64,000 bases of DNA from Bacteroidales bacterium UBA1173. GTDB lineage: Bacteria; Bacteroidota; Bacteroidia; Bacteroidales; F082. This document shows, in pieces, positions 15,442-22,747 of this stretch (its first letter is position 1; the number at the start of each line of letters is the position of its first letter). The notes under the pieces were generated by a model. It was not told the origin of the DNA. It made no database searches and was given only the letters and a program-made list of their open reading frames with translations. The translations under genes and the position numbers were made by a program. Where the stretch lies: positions 62,001-126,000 of the forward strand of contig DBYZ01000010.1 of the NCBI GenBank assembly GCA_002311655.1, in the 5' to 3' direction.

Positions 15442-18018
15442 TTATCTGACAACAATTTTCTGAGTTTTCTGAGTCTCTCCGATTACTCTGAAGATGTAAA
15501 TGCCTCTTGACAATCCGCTGATTGACTCAACGCCGTTGATTCTCTCATTCATCACCATTCTTCCCATCACGTCGAAAATCTGAAGTTCACCTTCACCATT
15601 GACCATGATGTTGTTGCCGCTCTGGTATGCAAAGTTGTCGCTGCCTTCAAATTCATTGTCTATAGCCTCGAGCTTGAGGATGAAACGACCTGGCTGGTCT
15701 TCATTGGCACCTATGAATGAGTAGTCGTCAATGAGCAAGTCGGTGTCAATGCCAGTGAATCGGTCGTAGAGATGCATATATTTAATCTCACCTTTCACCA
15801 TCTTGGCGCTAATTGTGTATGTGCCAATGGTCTTTGCCTCAAAATTGACATTGATGCTCTTGACCTCTCCACGGTTGTTGTAAACAGCCACAGCCTTATC
15901 AGAATCTTCATTATGGATATACAACATTGGAGCCTCATCGTTCAGATGGTTGATTTTTGTCAAAGGCAGATGATTTCCGAAATAAACGTAAGCCACATCG
16001 GTGAATTTGCTGTTCGACACCTCAAGGCGGATAACCTCATTGGTGAAGCCGGCTTCGTCTTTTGCAGATGGGTTAAGTTGCAATGTAGCCCCATTACTTG
16101 GCGCTTCAACCATAAATGCCTCACCTACAATAATATCTGCTTCTGACGCTGCAAAAACTCCTGTTGATGAATTAACTTTGTAGTATGAACATGATGATTC
16201 TCCAATCTTCATGCTTCTTACATTGTTTGACAACGGGTTGCCGACAAGGTTAAAACCGTTATATGTACCACTTCCCGACTTGGAAAGAGTAATATTGGCA
16301 GTAGTTCCTGGAAGAACAGTACCAGGGAATTCAAGCGTAAGATTTGAAGAGTTGGCATAAAGATAGCCTTTGCCATTTACAAGATTAAACACTTCTTGTT
16401 TATAGTTTCTCCATTCTGCTCCTGATTGTGCTTCATCAAAATAATACAAGTCATAATTATTATCAAGCATTCCAGAAACAGTTGTTGGATTAATAGAACC
16501 AGTTGTTGGATTTGCAATAATATAGTAATTGTCTTTTCCACCTGCTTGAGTATAAGCTGTTATTTCCTTTTGGAATGTAGCTTTTACATCTGCTTTAGCA
16601 CTTGAAATAATGAGCTGACCGCCATCTTTGATGACGAGATGAGAAGCATCAGAATTAATTAATGTACCAGTAATAGTTATTGCGTTGCCTGCTGGAATGG
16701 TTAATGAACCATTGGTTAAATCCATATTGGCGATGGTGACACTGGTTGTTTCAGAAATGCTGCTGCTGAATGTGCTCCAATTATCAGCAGTTGTATATCT
16801 TTCTATTATTGAATTGTCTGAGCTAAATAATACATTTATATCGCAATAGCCGCTGCTTGTCTTAAATATATTAGCATCATCTATTGTTGGAGGATTGGTT
16901 CCTAACATGTATATTGTTGCTAAATTCGTGTTATCCTTACCCAGGTTATTTTCGAATGCTTTTGTGCCAATTGTTGTAACTGAAGATGGTATTATCAATG
17001 TTCCTGAGGTTTTTGTGCCACTAAATGCATAGGCGGGAATACTAGTAACATTTGCACCAATAGTTAAAGTAATATTATTTGTGCTACAACCTTTGAATGG
17101 CTTAGTTGAATTAGTAAAATTAGAATGTGTTGTGACGTTATAATTAATTTCAGTTAGACCTGTACAATTTTGGAATACATTACTTCCAATAGATGTAATA
17201 GATGATGGAATAGTAATTGATGTTAATCCAGAACATCCGGCAAAACATAAGCTAGGAATTGCAGTTACGCCTGATGGAATTGTAATAGATTCTAAACTCG
17301 AACAATTTTGAAATGCGTATGCGCCAAGAGAATTAACATTGGATATATCGTTTATAGTGGAGAGCTTTGAACATCCATTGAAAGCGCTCATGCCAATCGA
17401 AGTGACAGACGAAGGAATTGTCACTTCTTCAAGTTTAGAACATCCATTAAAAGTATTCATCTGAATAGTTGTTACACCCGAAGGAATAGTCATGGATGTT
17501 AGGCTGGTGCAATTTTGGAACGCATTCATCCCAATACTTGTTACATTAGAAGGAATAGTAACGGATGTTAGATTAGAACATCCATAAAACACATTTGTGC
17601 CAAGGAATGTTACAGCATCTGGAATAGAAATGCTAGTAAAGCTCGCATTATTGCATTGATAAAATGCATAGCTGTCAATATAAGTAATGCTTGAAGGTAA
17701 TGATACAGATGTTAATCCAGAACAAGCTCTAAATGCAGAGGCTCCAATTTGTGTAACGTTGTATGTTTTTTCGTTAGTGGAATTAGTGGCTGTACTTGGA
17801 ATTTCGATGGCCCCAGAATATGAATTGTAATCATTTGTCTCATAAGTAACTTTTACACCCGTTCCACTCTGATTCGTGACATAACTATAATATATAGTAT
17901 GTCCTTGATAGGCATCGGCGAAGTCGTATGCCATCAAATCACCCCCCCCTAAAAAGCATGAAAATGCCATCATCAGGGTTAGTGCTAATGCTTTTTTTCT
18001 CATAAAGATTACGTTCAT
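15442..18018 (-). CDS. BspA-like leucine-rich repeat surface protein with T9SS sorting domain
   Basis: This 858-residue secreted protein has a signal peptide at MRKKALALTLMMAFSCFLGG. An ATG five codons upstream (18018) is the longest start and one at 18003 is equally likely. About 85-400 holds a dozen LRR_5 repeats of about 23 residues with the core IPSSVTSIGMSAFNGCSKL, typical of BspA adhesins. A beta-rich region follows (NYYIIANPTTGSINPTTVSG, FNLVGNPLSNNVRSM). The last 80 residues are a T9SS type A domain (LQIFDVMGRMVMNERING, GIYIFRVIG). The expected location is the cell surface. Its operon partner is the PLGSG protein. A TACTTTTGC -7 element lies at 18139-18147 on this strand. Confidence 0.92.
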   Translation of the reverse strand: MNVIFMRKKALALTLMMAFSCFLGGGDLMAYDFADAYQGHTIYYSYVTNQSGTGVKVTYETNDYNSYSGAIEIPSTATNSTNEKTYNVTQIGASAFRACSGLTSVSLPSSITYIDSYAFYQCNNASFTSISIPDAVTFLGTNVFYGCSNLTSVTIPSNVTSIGMNAFQNCTSLTSMTIPSGVTTIQMNTFNGCSKLEEVTIPSSVTSIGMSAFNGCSKLSTINDISNVNSLGAYAFQNCSSLESITIPSGVTAIPSLCFAGCSGLTSITIPSSITSIGSNVFQNCTGLTEINYNVTTHSNFTNSTKPFKGCSTNNITLTIGANVTSIPAYAFSGTKTSGTLIIPSSVTTIGTKAFENNLGKDNTNLATIYMLGTNPPTIDDANIFKTSSGYCDINVLFSSDNSIIERYTTADNWSTFSSSISETTSVTIANMDLTNGSLTIPAGNAITITGTLINSDASHLVIKDGGQLIISSAKADVKATFQKEITAYTQAGGKDNYYIIANPTTGSINPTTVSGMLDNNYDLYYFDEAQSGAEWRNYKQEVFNLVNGKGYLYANSSNLTLEFPGTVLPGTTANITLSKSGSGTYNGFNLVGNPLSNNVRSMKIGESSCSYYKVNSSTGVFAASEADIIVGEAFMVEAPSNGATLQLNPSAKDEAGFTNEVIRLEVSNSKFTDVAYVYFGNHLPLTKINHLNDEAPMLYIHNEDSDKAVAVYNNRGEVKSINVNFEAKTIGTYTISAKMVKGEIKYMHLYDRFTGIDTDLLIDDYSFIGANEDQPGRFILKLEAIDNEFEGSDNFAYQSGNNIMVNGEGELQIFDVMGRMVMNERINGVESISGLSRGIYIFRVIGETQKTQKIVVR

Positions 18019-18138
18019 TTTGTGAATAATGTTTTAATTTTTGTTAGTATTGTTAATCAGTTTAATGTGTCAAATATATGATATCCAGCACTTTATGCCT
18101 TCTTCACGATGCCTCAATCTTAACCTTTCAATTGGGCT

Positions 18139-18147
18139 GCAAAAGTA
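18139..18147 (-). promoter_or_regulatory. -7 element of the BspA/PLGSG operon
   Basis: On the minus strand the sequence reads TACTTTTGC. The leader to the start at 18018 is about 115 bases. Within the 383-base gap 18019-18401 this promoter, a dispersed repeat and the small RNA candidate are the only structures seen. Confidence 0.55.
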
Positions 18148-18190
18148 CAAAAAAGATTTAATGCTCAAACAAATAAAAATAAAAAATTTA

Positions 18191-18246
18191 ACCACGAATT
18201 TCACAAATCTTCCGAATGCTCCGTCAAATCTGCAAAATCCGAGGTC
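18191..18246. repeat. Dispersed repeat, left of the Abi gene
   Basis: It starts ACCACGAATTTCACAAATC and ends AAATCTGCAAAATCCGAGGTC-like. A diverged copy in the same orientation lies at 19191-19246, on the other side of the Abi-family gene. Confidence 0.65.
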
Positions 18247-18249
18247 AAA

Positions 18250-18348
18250 AAAATAAAAAAAACAATCTCCGGTTATTGCTCGAGACCAACCGGAGATTAT
18301 ATAACCCTCACCCGGAGGTTTGAACAAGTCAGGGACACACCGGGAATT
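18250..18348 (-). ncRNA. Candidate small RNA of about 100 bases
   Basis: A TATCTTTGC -7 element on the minus strand (18362 to 18354) predicts a start near 18348. About 50 bases on, a strong hairpin with 11-base perfect arms, AATCTCCGGTT (18264-18274) and AACCGGAGATT (18288-18298), is followed by a T-rich run (18262 down to 18244). That makes a complete promoter-to-terminator unit with no credible protein inside. It could be an independent sRNA or an attenuator whose read-through reaches the BspA operon. Confidence 0.5.
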
Positions 18349-18401
18349 ACGCTGCAAAGATACAAAAAATTCCAATATGGAACATGGTTTTTTGAAAAAA
18401 A

Positions 18402-19091
18402 TTAAAAATTCTTGAATTTTTCTAATAAATCATCAATATGGTCTAATCCGTAGAGTAGGTTTTTGTGGTTTATATTCATCCAAGAAAAGAGAGTCATAAT
18501 GCTATCGTAGCAATTTTTTATTTTACTGGTATCAATGTGTGCCGGTTTTTTGAAACATATTGGTTCATGATGAGCAATGCGATTTCTTAATATATTTATT
18601 TTGTCAAGCTCGTTGAAAATATAGGTGTTATTATACTTGTTTGTTGAGGATGATTTGGATTTGTTTGGAAAAACACGAAGTAGACATTTGCCGGAAAGAG
18701 AATACATTGCATTATTGAACATGTATTTCCAAACTCCGAATCCCATCTCGGTCAGTAATTTTGAATGTGTGTATGAACCATTATTGTTAAGCTCATAGTA
18801 AGTGTATTCGATGATTGCTTTTGTTTTTATAGCTCTCTTATCGTTGTAAAAAATTCCGTTTTTCAATATTGAATCGCGCAGCCAGTCATAACCGAATGCC
18901 TTTTTCATCTCATTGTCAATATTATTTCTGAGTGCTACTTCAAAACAACTGATTATTAAAAACATCTCTTTGGATATTTTCAAGTTGTAACGATAAAGCA
19001 ACATTGCCTTCCTGGTGTCGTTATTGCAGGCAATCAAATATCTCCTTAATCTTTCTTTCGAGATAACACGTTCAAAATCAGAGTATTTCAT
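18402..19091 (-). CDS. Abi-family protein (Abi_2, HEPN-like)
   Basis: This 229-residue protein matches the Abi_2/AbiD-AbiF type of phage abortive-infection proteins. The N-terminus is ERLRRYLIACNNDTRKAMLLYRYN. The C-terminal half has ILRNRIAHHEPI, an R-x4-H motif like that of HEPN ribonucleases and the family hallmark. Related proteins stop phage growth, but activity here is inferred only from family. It is a single gene with its own TATCTTTGC element (19149 to 19141) and lies between two copies of a dispersed repeat. The surrounding 10 kb is accessory in character. Confidence 0.85.
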   Translation of the reverse strand: MKYSDFERVISKERLRRYLIACNNDTRKAMLLYRYNLKISKEMFLIISCFEVALRNNIDNEMKKAFGYDWLRDSILKNGIFYNDKRAIKTKAIIEYTYYELNNNGSYTHSKLLTEMGFGVWKYMFNNAMYSLSGKCLLRVFPNKSKSSSTNKYNNTYIFNELDKINILRNRIAHHEPICFKKPAHIDTSKIKNCYDSIMTLFSWMNINHKNLLYGLDHIDDLLEKFKNF

Positions 19092-19190
19092 AAATTTGAT
19101 AATTAGTTAAAAACAAAAACACTTCTTGTAAAGAATCTTGGCAAAGATACAAAAAATTTTCAAAACAAACCCCAGAAAATTAAAAATTCG

Positions 19191-19246
19191 AACACTGATT
19201 TAACGAATCTTACGGATAATCTGTTAAATCTGTAAAATCCGTGGTC
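19191..19246. repeat. Dispersed repeat, right of the Abi gene
   Basis: It reads AACACTGATTTAACGAATC at the start and ends TGTAAAATCCGTGGTC. It is the same family and orientation as 18191-18246. Confidence 0.65.
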
Positions 19247-19254
19247 GGAAAAAA

Positions 19255-19575
19255 TTAAATAACCTCTCTCAACGTCTTGAAAACGCTAACTTCCGCTGCC
19301 TTGAACCTCCCATCGAAGAAAAACGTCCGTCTCATGCCGTCGAACAAGTTATGTCGGTCGAGTTCATCATTGATATACAACGCCTTGCATTCCGAAATGG
19401 TGTTTTTCCTCGCGATGTCGTTGTCGGCCTCAAACCCGTTGTACACCCTCACAAACGTTACCGGGTCGCTCTTCGACCCCATGGCAATCAGGTCCTGCTT
19501 CGTGATGTCGAAGTCCGCCTCCGCCGCCATCAGCAGACAATAAATCTGAAATTCCTCTAAAGTCAAGTTCTTCAT
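19255..19575 (-). CDS. Hypothetical protein, possibly TerB-like
   Basis: This 106-residue, mostly helical and acidic protein has no signal peptide. It begins MKNLTLEEFQIYCLLMAAEA and has FDITKQDLIAMGSK and FFFDGRFKAAEVSVF. The spacing of an early hydrophobic-acidic helix and a late DG-hydrophobic helix resembles TerB-like or EF-hand-like cytoplasmic proteins, but the similarity is weak. A TATTTTTGC element lies on this strand at 19602-19594, 19 bases before the start, which supports a real single-gene unit. It neighbours the Abi gene and a PLGSG/surface-protein pair. Confidence 0.65.
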   Translation of the reverse strand: MKNLTLEEFQIYCLLMAAEADFDITKQDLIAMGSKSDPVTFVRVYNGFEADNDIARKNTISECKALYINDELDRHNLFDGMRRTFFFDGRFKAAEVSVFKTLREVI

Positions 19576-19647
19576 GAAGTGAGATTTTTCGGTGCAAAAA
19601 TAGCAAAAAAAAACAGAAATTTTGATAAATAAAACATTTTTAATGGG

Positions 19648-19673
19648 TTGTATTAAAATAATGTGTAATTTTG
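19648..19673 (+). promoter_or_regulatory. Promoter of the PLGSG/lipoprotein operon
   Basis: TTG (19648-19650) and -7 element TAATTTTG (19666-19673) are followed by a leader of roughly 20 bases to the ATG at 19701. Confidence 0.6.
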
Positions 19674-19700
19674 CAGTTCGAAATATAGGACTGGAATTAT

Positions 19701-20009
19701 ATGAAAAAAGATATGAGAATGAAATATATTATTAGTCTTATCGTATTGATTATGATGACGATTCTGCCGTGCCGCCTCAATGCCCAGTTCGGCAGAAGCG
19801 ACGGCTTTTTCAGTGGCTATAATGATGACATTTATAGCGGAACAAGAGATATTTACACTATTAACAGTCTTGATGATTCTGGTCATAATGGCATCACAAA
19901 CCAGACATTCGGACAAGAACTTCCTCTTGGAAGCGGTCTTGTAGTGATGGTTGCTGCCGGAGCAGGATATGCTATTATAAAAAGGAGAAAAAACAACGCT
20001 AAAAACTGA
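19701..20009 (+). CDS. Small secreted protein with PLGSG C-terminal anchor-like tail (copy 2)
   Basis: This 102-residue protein is a paralogue of the one at 15151-15420. The signal peptide covers MKYIISLIVLIMMTIL to LNA; ATGs at 19701, 19713 and 19719 are all possible starts. The mature N-terminus QFGRSDGFFSGYNDDIYSG matches the first copy's QRGTDGLFNNFNNDNY. The tail is LPLGSG, then LVVMVAAGAGYAII, then KRRKNNAKN. Five bases later a large lipoprotein gene begins, so the two are co-transcribed. The conserved ends and variable middle suggest that the two ends are what is recognised. No known family was identified. Confidence 0.8.
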   Translation: MKKDMRMKYIISLIVLIMMTILPCRLNAQFGRSDGFFSGYNDDIYSGTRDIYTINSLDDSGHNGITNQTFGQELPLGSGLVVMVAAGAGYAIIKRRKNNAKN

Positions 20010-20014
20010 AAAAT

Positions 20015-21730
20015 ATGAAAAGAATTATAACAATTGTTTGTGCATTATTATTGATGTTTGGCTTAAGCCAATGCAAAAAGAAACCGGTTGTTACTGATAA
20101 CGGTCCGAAACCTGTGTCAATTACTTTGGATGTGAATGGTGGCTCAAAAGTCGATGTAAATACTGGAACTGGTGATGTTACATTTGAGGACGGCGATGTA
20201 ATTTATGTGGCATATTTAGGGGCCTATGTGGGCTATTTAACTTATATAACTGAAGTAATATCATCTAAAGAAACAAGATCATATTTCTCAGGTACTATTT
20301 CAGCTACTCCTGATAATGTCAACCCTTTGTATTTTTATTTCCTCGGTAATAAAAAACCGTATGAAGATTTGACAGAATCACCGACAACACTTACTGTAGA
20401 CATTATTAACCAAACATCTTCTTTGCCTGTTATTTCTGCAGCTGGCTCCAGACAACCTTACACTGGTGCAGGTCATTACACAGCACAACTTGCTAACAAA
20501 TGTGCATTGGTTAAGTTTAATGTTACTACAGCATCAAGTTTGCCAACTGTTATAACTGGGGTTAATAATAAAATGACAATAGCATTTAAAAGTGAAAGTG
20601 TTGGTTCGTTTACGCCAAGCATGATATCCAATGGTATTATAGATTTACCATCAGGAGGTGGACCTCGATGGGCTATACTATTACCACAAGATGCAGTTGA
20701 TGCTGGAAGTGCATATTCTATTGATTTTAGTTGCGTTGGTGAGCGTGGGGCTATTCCGGAAATCACGGAAAACCTTTATCTTACTACTCCAATAACTGTA
20801 GATGTAAGTAACCCTGCCACCTATCCAGCAGGAGCTTTACATGGAGTTTTTTCTGTTGGTGCCACCAAAAATGTTTATTTCTCACAGGGTAATCTGCAAT
20901 ACATAGGCAGTGCAGTAACACCATACTGGCAGTTTGCAACAAACCAGTATGAATACCTCGGTACAATCCAGGCCACAGCGGCATCTAATGTTGACAGAGA
21001 TTTGTTTGGCTGGGGTACGAGCGGTTGGGACAATGGTAACGAATACTATCAACCGTACAATACACTTAACAATGGAATTGACACCAAAGGTTGGGGTTAT
21101 GGACCGTGTGATAAACAGAATAATAATTATCAAATACACTTATTGGATGGTTACGCCAATGCGGATTGGGGCGTTTATAATAGAATCCAAAACGGAGGCA
21201 ATGAAGTAAACAAGTGGCGTACTTTAAGTAAACATGAGTGGGATTATTTGCTGGGACCAAATAAGAATCCTAACCCTGGTTCAAATTGTCGCACATCGAC
21301 AACCGTGAACGGCACCGCAAATGCGAGATTTACTTATGCCACTGTCAACACTAATGGAACAAGTGTGAAAGGCATGATTATCTTTCCCGACATTTACTTA
21401 GGTGGAACGCCTGATGGTGTCACATGGGGTCCAATAAACAATTATAGTGACTTTGTTACCCAATGCACAATAAAAGGATGGGAAGATCTTCATACAGCTG
21501 GCTGCGTGTTTCTTCCGGCTGCAGGCAGTAGAAATGAAACAACAGTTGCCTATTATAGTGGCAGCCCCCAACAGAATAGAGGCTATTATTGGTCTAGTAT
21601 GCGCAATGCGGCCAATACTGCATATGCTTTGCGCTTTGATAATTCTAGTTTTGCGCCCTCATCAGTTAACAACACACAACGTCATTTTGGTTATGCTGTG
21701 CGCCTTGTGTATGATATAAACCTGAAGTGA
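20015..21730 (+). CDS. Surface lipoprotein with C-terminal Fibrobacter-type major paralogous domain
   Basis: This 571-residue protein has the lipobox FGLSQC (Cys20) and a KKK stretch after it. The N-terminal half (about 30-270) is Thr/Ser-rich and beta-like, reminiscent of fimbrillin-type domains (ISLD/ITLDVNGG, FEDGDVIYVAY). From about 280 the FISUMP-like domain follows: GVFSVGATKNVYFSQGNLQY, WRTLSKHEWDYLLG, and the ending YYWSSM then ALRFDNSSF and FGYAVRLVYD. Such proteins form large paralogous families in Bacteroidales. It is co-transcribed with the PLGSG protein 5 bases upstream and ends at a strong terminator. Its ligand is unknown. Confidence 0.88.
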   Translation: MKRIITIVCALLLMFGLSQCKKKPVVTDNGPKPVSITLDVNGGSKVDVNTGTGDVTFEDGDVIYVAYLGAYVGYLTYITEVISSKETRSYFSGTISATPDNVNPLYFYFLGNKKPYEDLTESPTTLTVDIINQTSSLPVISAAGSRQPYTGAGHYTAQLANKCALVKFNVTTASSLPTVITGVNNKMTIAFKSESVGSFTPSMISNGIIDLPSGGGPRWAILLPQDAVDAGSAYSIDFSCVGERGAIPEITENLYLTTPITVDVSNPATYPAGALHGVFSVGATKNVYFSQGNLQYIGSAVTPYWQFATNQYEYLGTIQATAASNVDRDLFGWGTSGWDNGNEYYQPYNTLNNGIDTKGWGYGPCDKQNNNYQIHLLDGYANADWGVYNRIQNGGNEVNKWRTLSKHEWDYLLGPNKNPNPGSNCRTSTTVNGTANARFTYATVNTNGTSVKGMIIFPDIYLGGTPDGVTWGPINNYSDFVTQCTIKGWEDLHTAGCVFLPAAGSRNETTVAYYSGSPQQNRGYYWSSMRNAANTAYALRFDNSSFAPSSVNNTQRHFGYAVRLVYDINLK

Positions 21731-21750
21731 TATTGAATCATAACTGACAT

Positions 21751-21795
21751 AAACCACCTCGCGGAATAAAGCCTTATCTGCGAGGTGGTTTTTTT
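21751..21795 (+). terminator. Terminator after the surface lipoprotein
   Basis: AAACCACCTCGC (21751-21762) and GCGAGGTGGTTT (21780-21791) are perfect 12-base arms, followed by T-run to 21795. Confidence 0.9.
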
Positions 21796-21848
21796 ATTCC
21801 CGAAAATTATTTTTTCCATCCATTGGCCACATGAACGGAAAATAATTG

Positions 21849-21856
21849 TATATTTG
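21849..21856 (+). promoter_or_regulatory. -7 element of the small-protein/GNAT pair
   Basis: TATATTTG with a TTG at 21823-21825, followed by a leader of about 15 bases to the ATG at 21878. Confidence 0.6.
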
Positions 21857-21877
21857 CAGAGTAAAAAAATAAATATT

Positions 21878-22045
21878 ATGGCAACAGCGATAAAAGCGAT
21901 TCCAACATTGAAAGGCAGTGAGGCTAAGGAGTTTCTGCATAACGCGGAAAAAGCCGAACATGACTTCAATGTTTTGAAGAATCACGATCAGCATCCGTTT
22001 TGCCAGATGGCATGTGCAATCTTAGGCAAAGCAGGAATGCTTTAA
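21878..22045 (+). CDS. Small protein, candidate antitoxin of the GNAT pair
   Basis: This 55-residue protein begins MATAIKAIPTLKGSEAKEFL, followed by HNAEKAE. The pattern AIPTLxGxxAxxF is what I associate with short proteins encoded just before GNAT acetyltransferases in Bacteroidota. The start is set by the -7 element at 21849-21856; a longer frame beginning at 21785 would start inside the preceding terminator and is rejected. The GNAT gene starts 43 bases downstream. Size, order and spacing match toxin-antitoxin pairs with acetyltransferase toxins (TacT/AtaT type), but no ribbon-helix-helix fold is evident by eye. Confidence 0.7.
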   Translation: MATAIKAIPTLKGSEAKEFLHNAEKAEHDFNVLKNHDQHPFCQMACAILGKAGML

Positions 22046-22088
22046 AATTTCGAAAAACAAAATTTATTGAAACTATTATTTTAATGAG

Positions 22089-22688
22089 ATGGGTTTTCTT
22101 GTTGAACATTGCAGTTTTTGCGAACTGACAGAAGATGTGATTAATACATGTCGAGTGTTCTCATGTGGCAACGACGATTTGGACGACTTCTTTCATATTG
22201 ATGCTATACGATATGCTCGTTTTTTAATGGGTAAAACTTATTGTTTCCGTCTTAATGATGATACATCTAAGATAATTGGTGCTTTTACGATATCAAATGA
22301 CAGTATAAGAATTTATGACCTTCCTCGTAGTAGAAAGGATTATATGAAAAGTCTTACTAATCATGAAAAACCACTGAGGCGTTATCCTGGTGTATTGATA
22401 GGAAGATTAGGCGTTAATGTTGAGTTTGCAAGATTGGGAATTGGGAGTGAAATACTCGATTTTATAAAAGGTTGGTTCTTCTCTAGCACTAATAAGACAG
22501 GTTGCCGTTTTGTCATTGTAGATGCGGTAAACAATCCGTCAATAATATCATTTTATCAGAAAAATGGTTTTAAAATGTTGTTTTCCTCAGAACAACAAGA
22601 GACTATATATACTCTTGGAAAGCAATATGTCCCGATAAAACTAGATACACGCTTAATGTATTATGATTTGTTAAACATGGGTGTATAA
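22089..22688 (+). CDS. GNAT-family N-acetyltransferase, toxin-like
   Basis: This 199-residue protein contains the acetyl-CoA-binding motif of the GNAT fold: LIGRLGVNVEFARLGIGSEI at about 102-121, with the R-x-x-G-x-G turn in RLGIGS. NNPSIISFYQKNGFK near 160 is the usual C-terminal GNAT strand-helix. The early segment FSCGNDDLDDFF corresponds to the F-x-C-G-x-x-x-L-D-x-F pattern of acetyltransferase toxins that modify aminoacyl-tRNA. Toxin identity is therefore plausible but unproven. It follows a 55-residue partner gene and ends at a symmetric terminator. Confidence 0.83.
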   Translation: MGFLVEHCSFCELTEDVINTCRVFSCGNDDLDDFFHIDAIRYARFLMGKTYCFRLNDDTSKIIGAFTISNDSIRIYDLPRSRKDYMKSLTNHEKPLRRYPGVLIGRLGVNVEFARLGIGSEILDFIKGWFFSSTNKTGCRFVIVDAVNNPSIISFYQKNGFKMLFSSEQQETIYTLGKQYVPIKLDTRLMYYDLLNMGV

Positions 22689-22690
22689 TT

Positions 22691-22725
22691 AAAAAAGGCG
22701 TGCCAGTTTCTGGCACGCCTTTTTT
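22691..22725. terminator. Bidirectional terminator between GNAT and the peptide transporter
   Basis: AAAAAAGGCGTGCCAG (22691-22706) and CTGGCACGCCTTTTTT (22710-22725) are perfect arms around a TTT loop, with A-run and T-run on the two sides. It serves both convergent genes. Confidence 0.92.
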
Positions 22726-22747
22726 ATTATAACAATCTCTGTTGTGA

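Noticed and set aside
18070..18375. 101-residue minus-strand frame upstream of the BspA gene
   Set aside because: It spans a terminator hairpin, a promoter and a dispersed repeat, with low-complexity Phe-rich translation; the RNA interpretation fits better.
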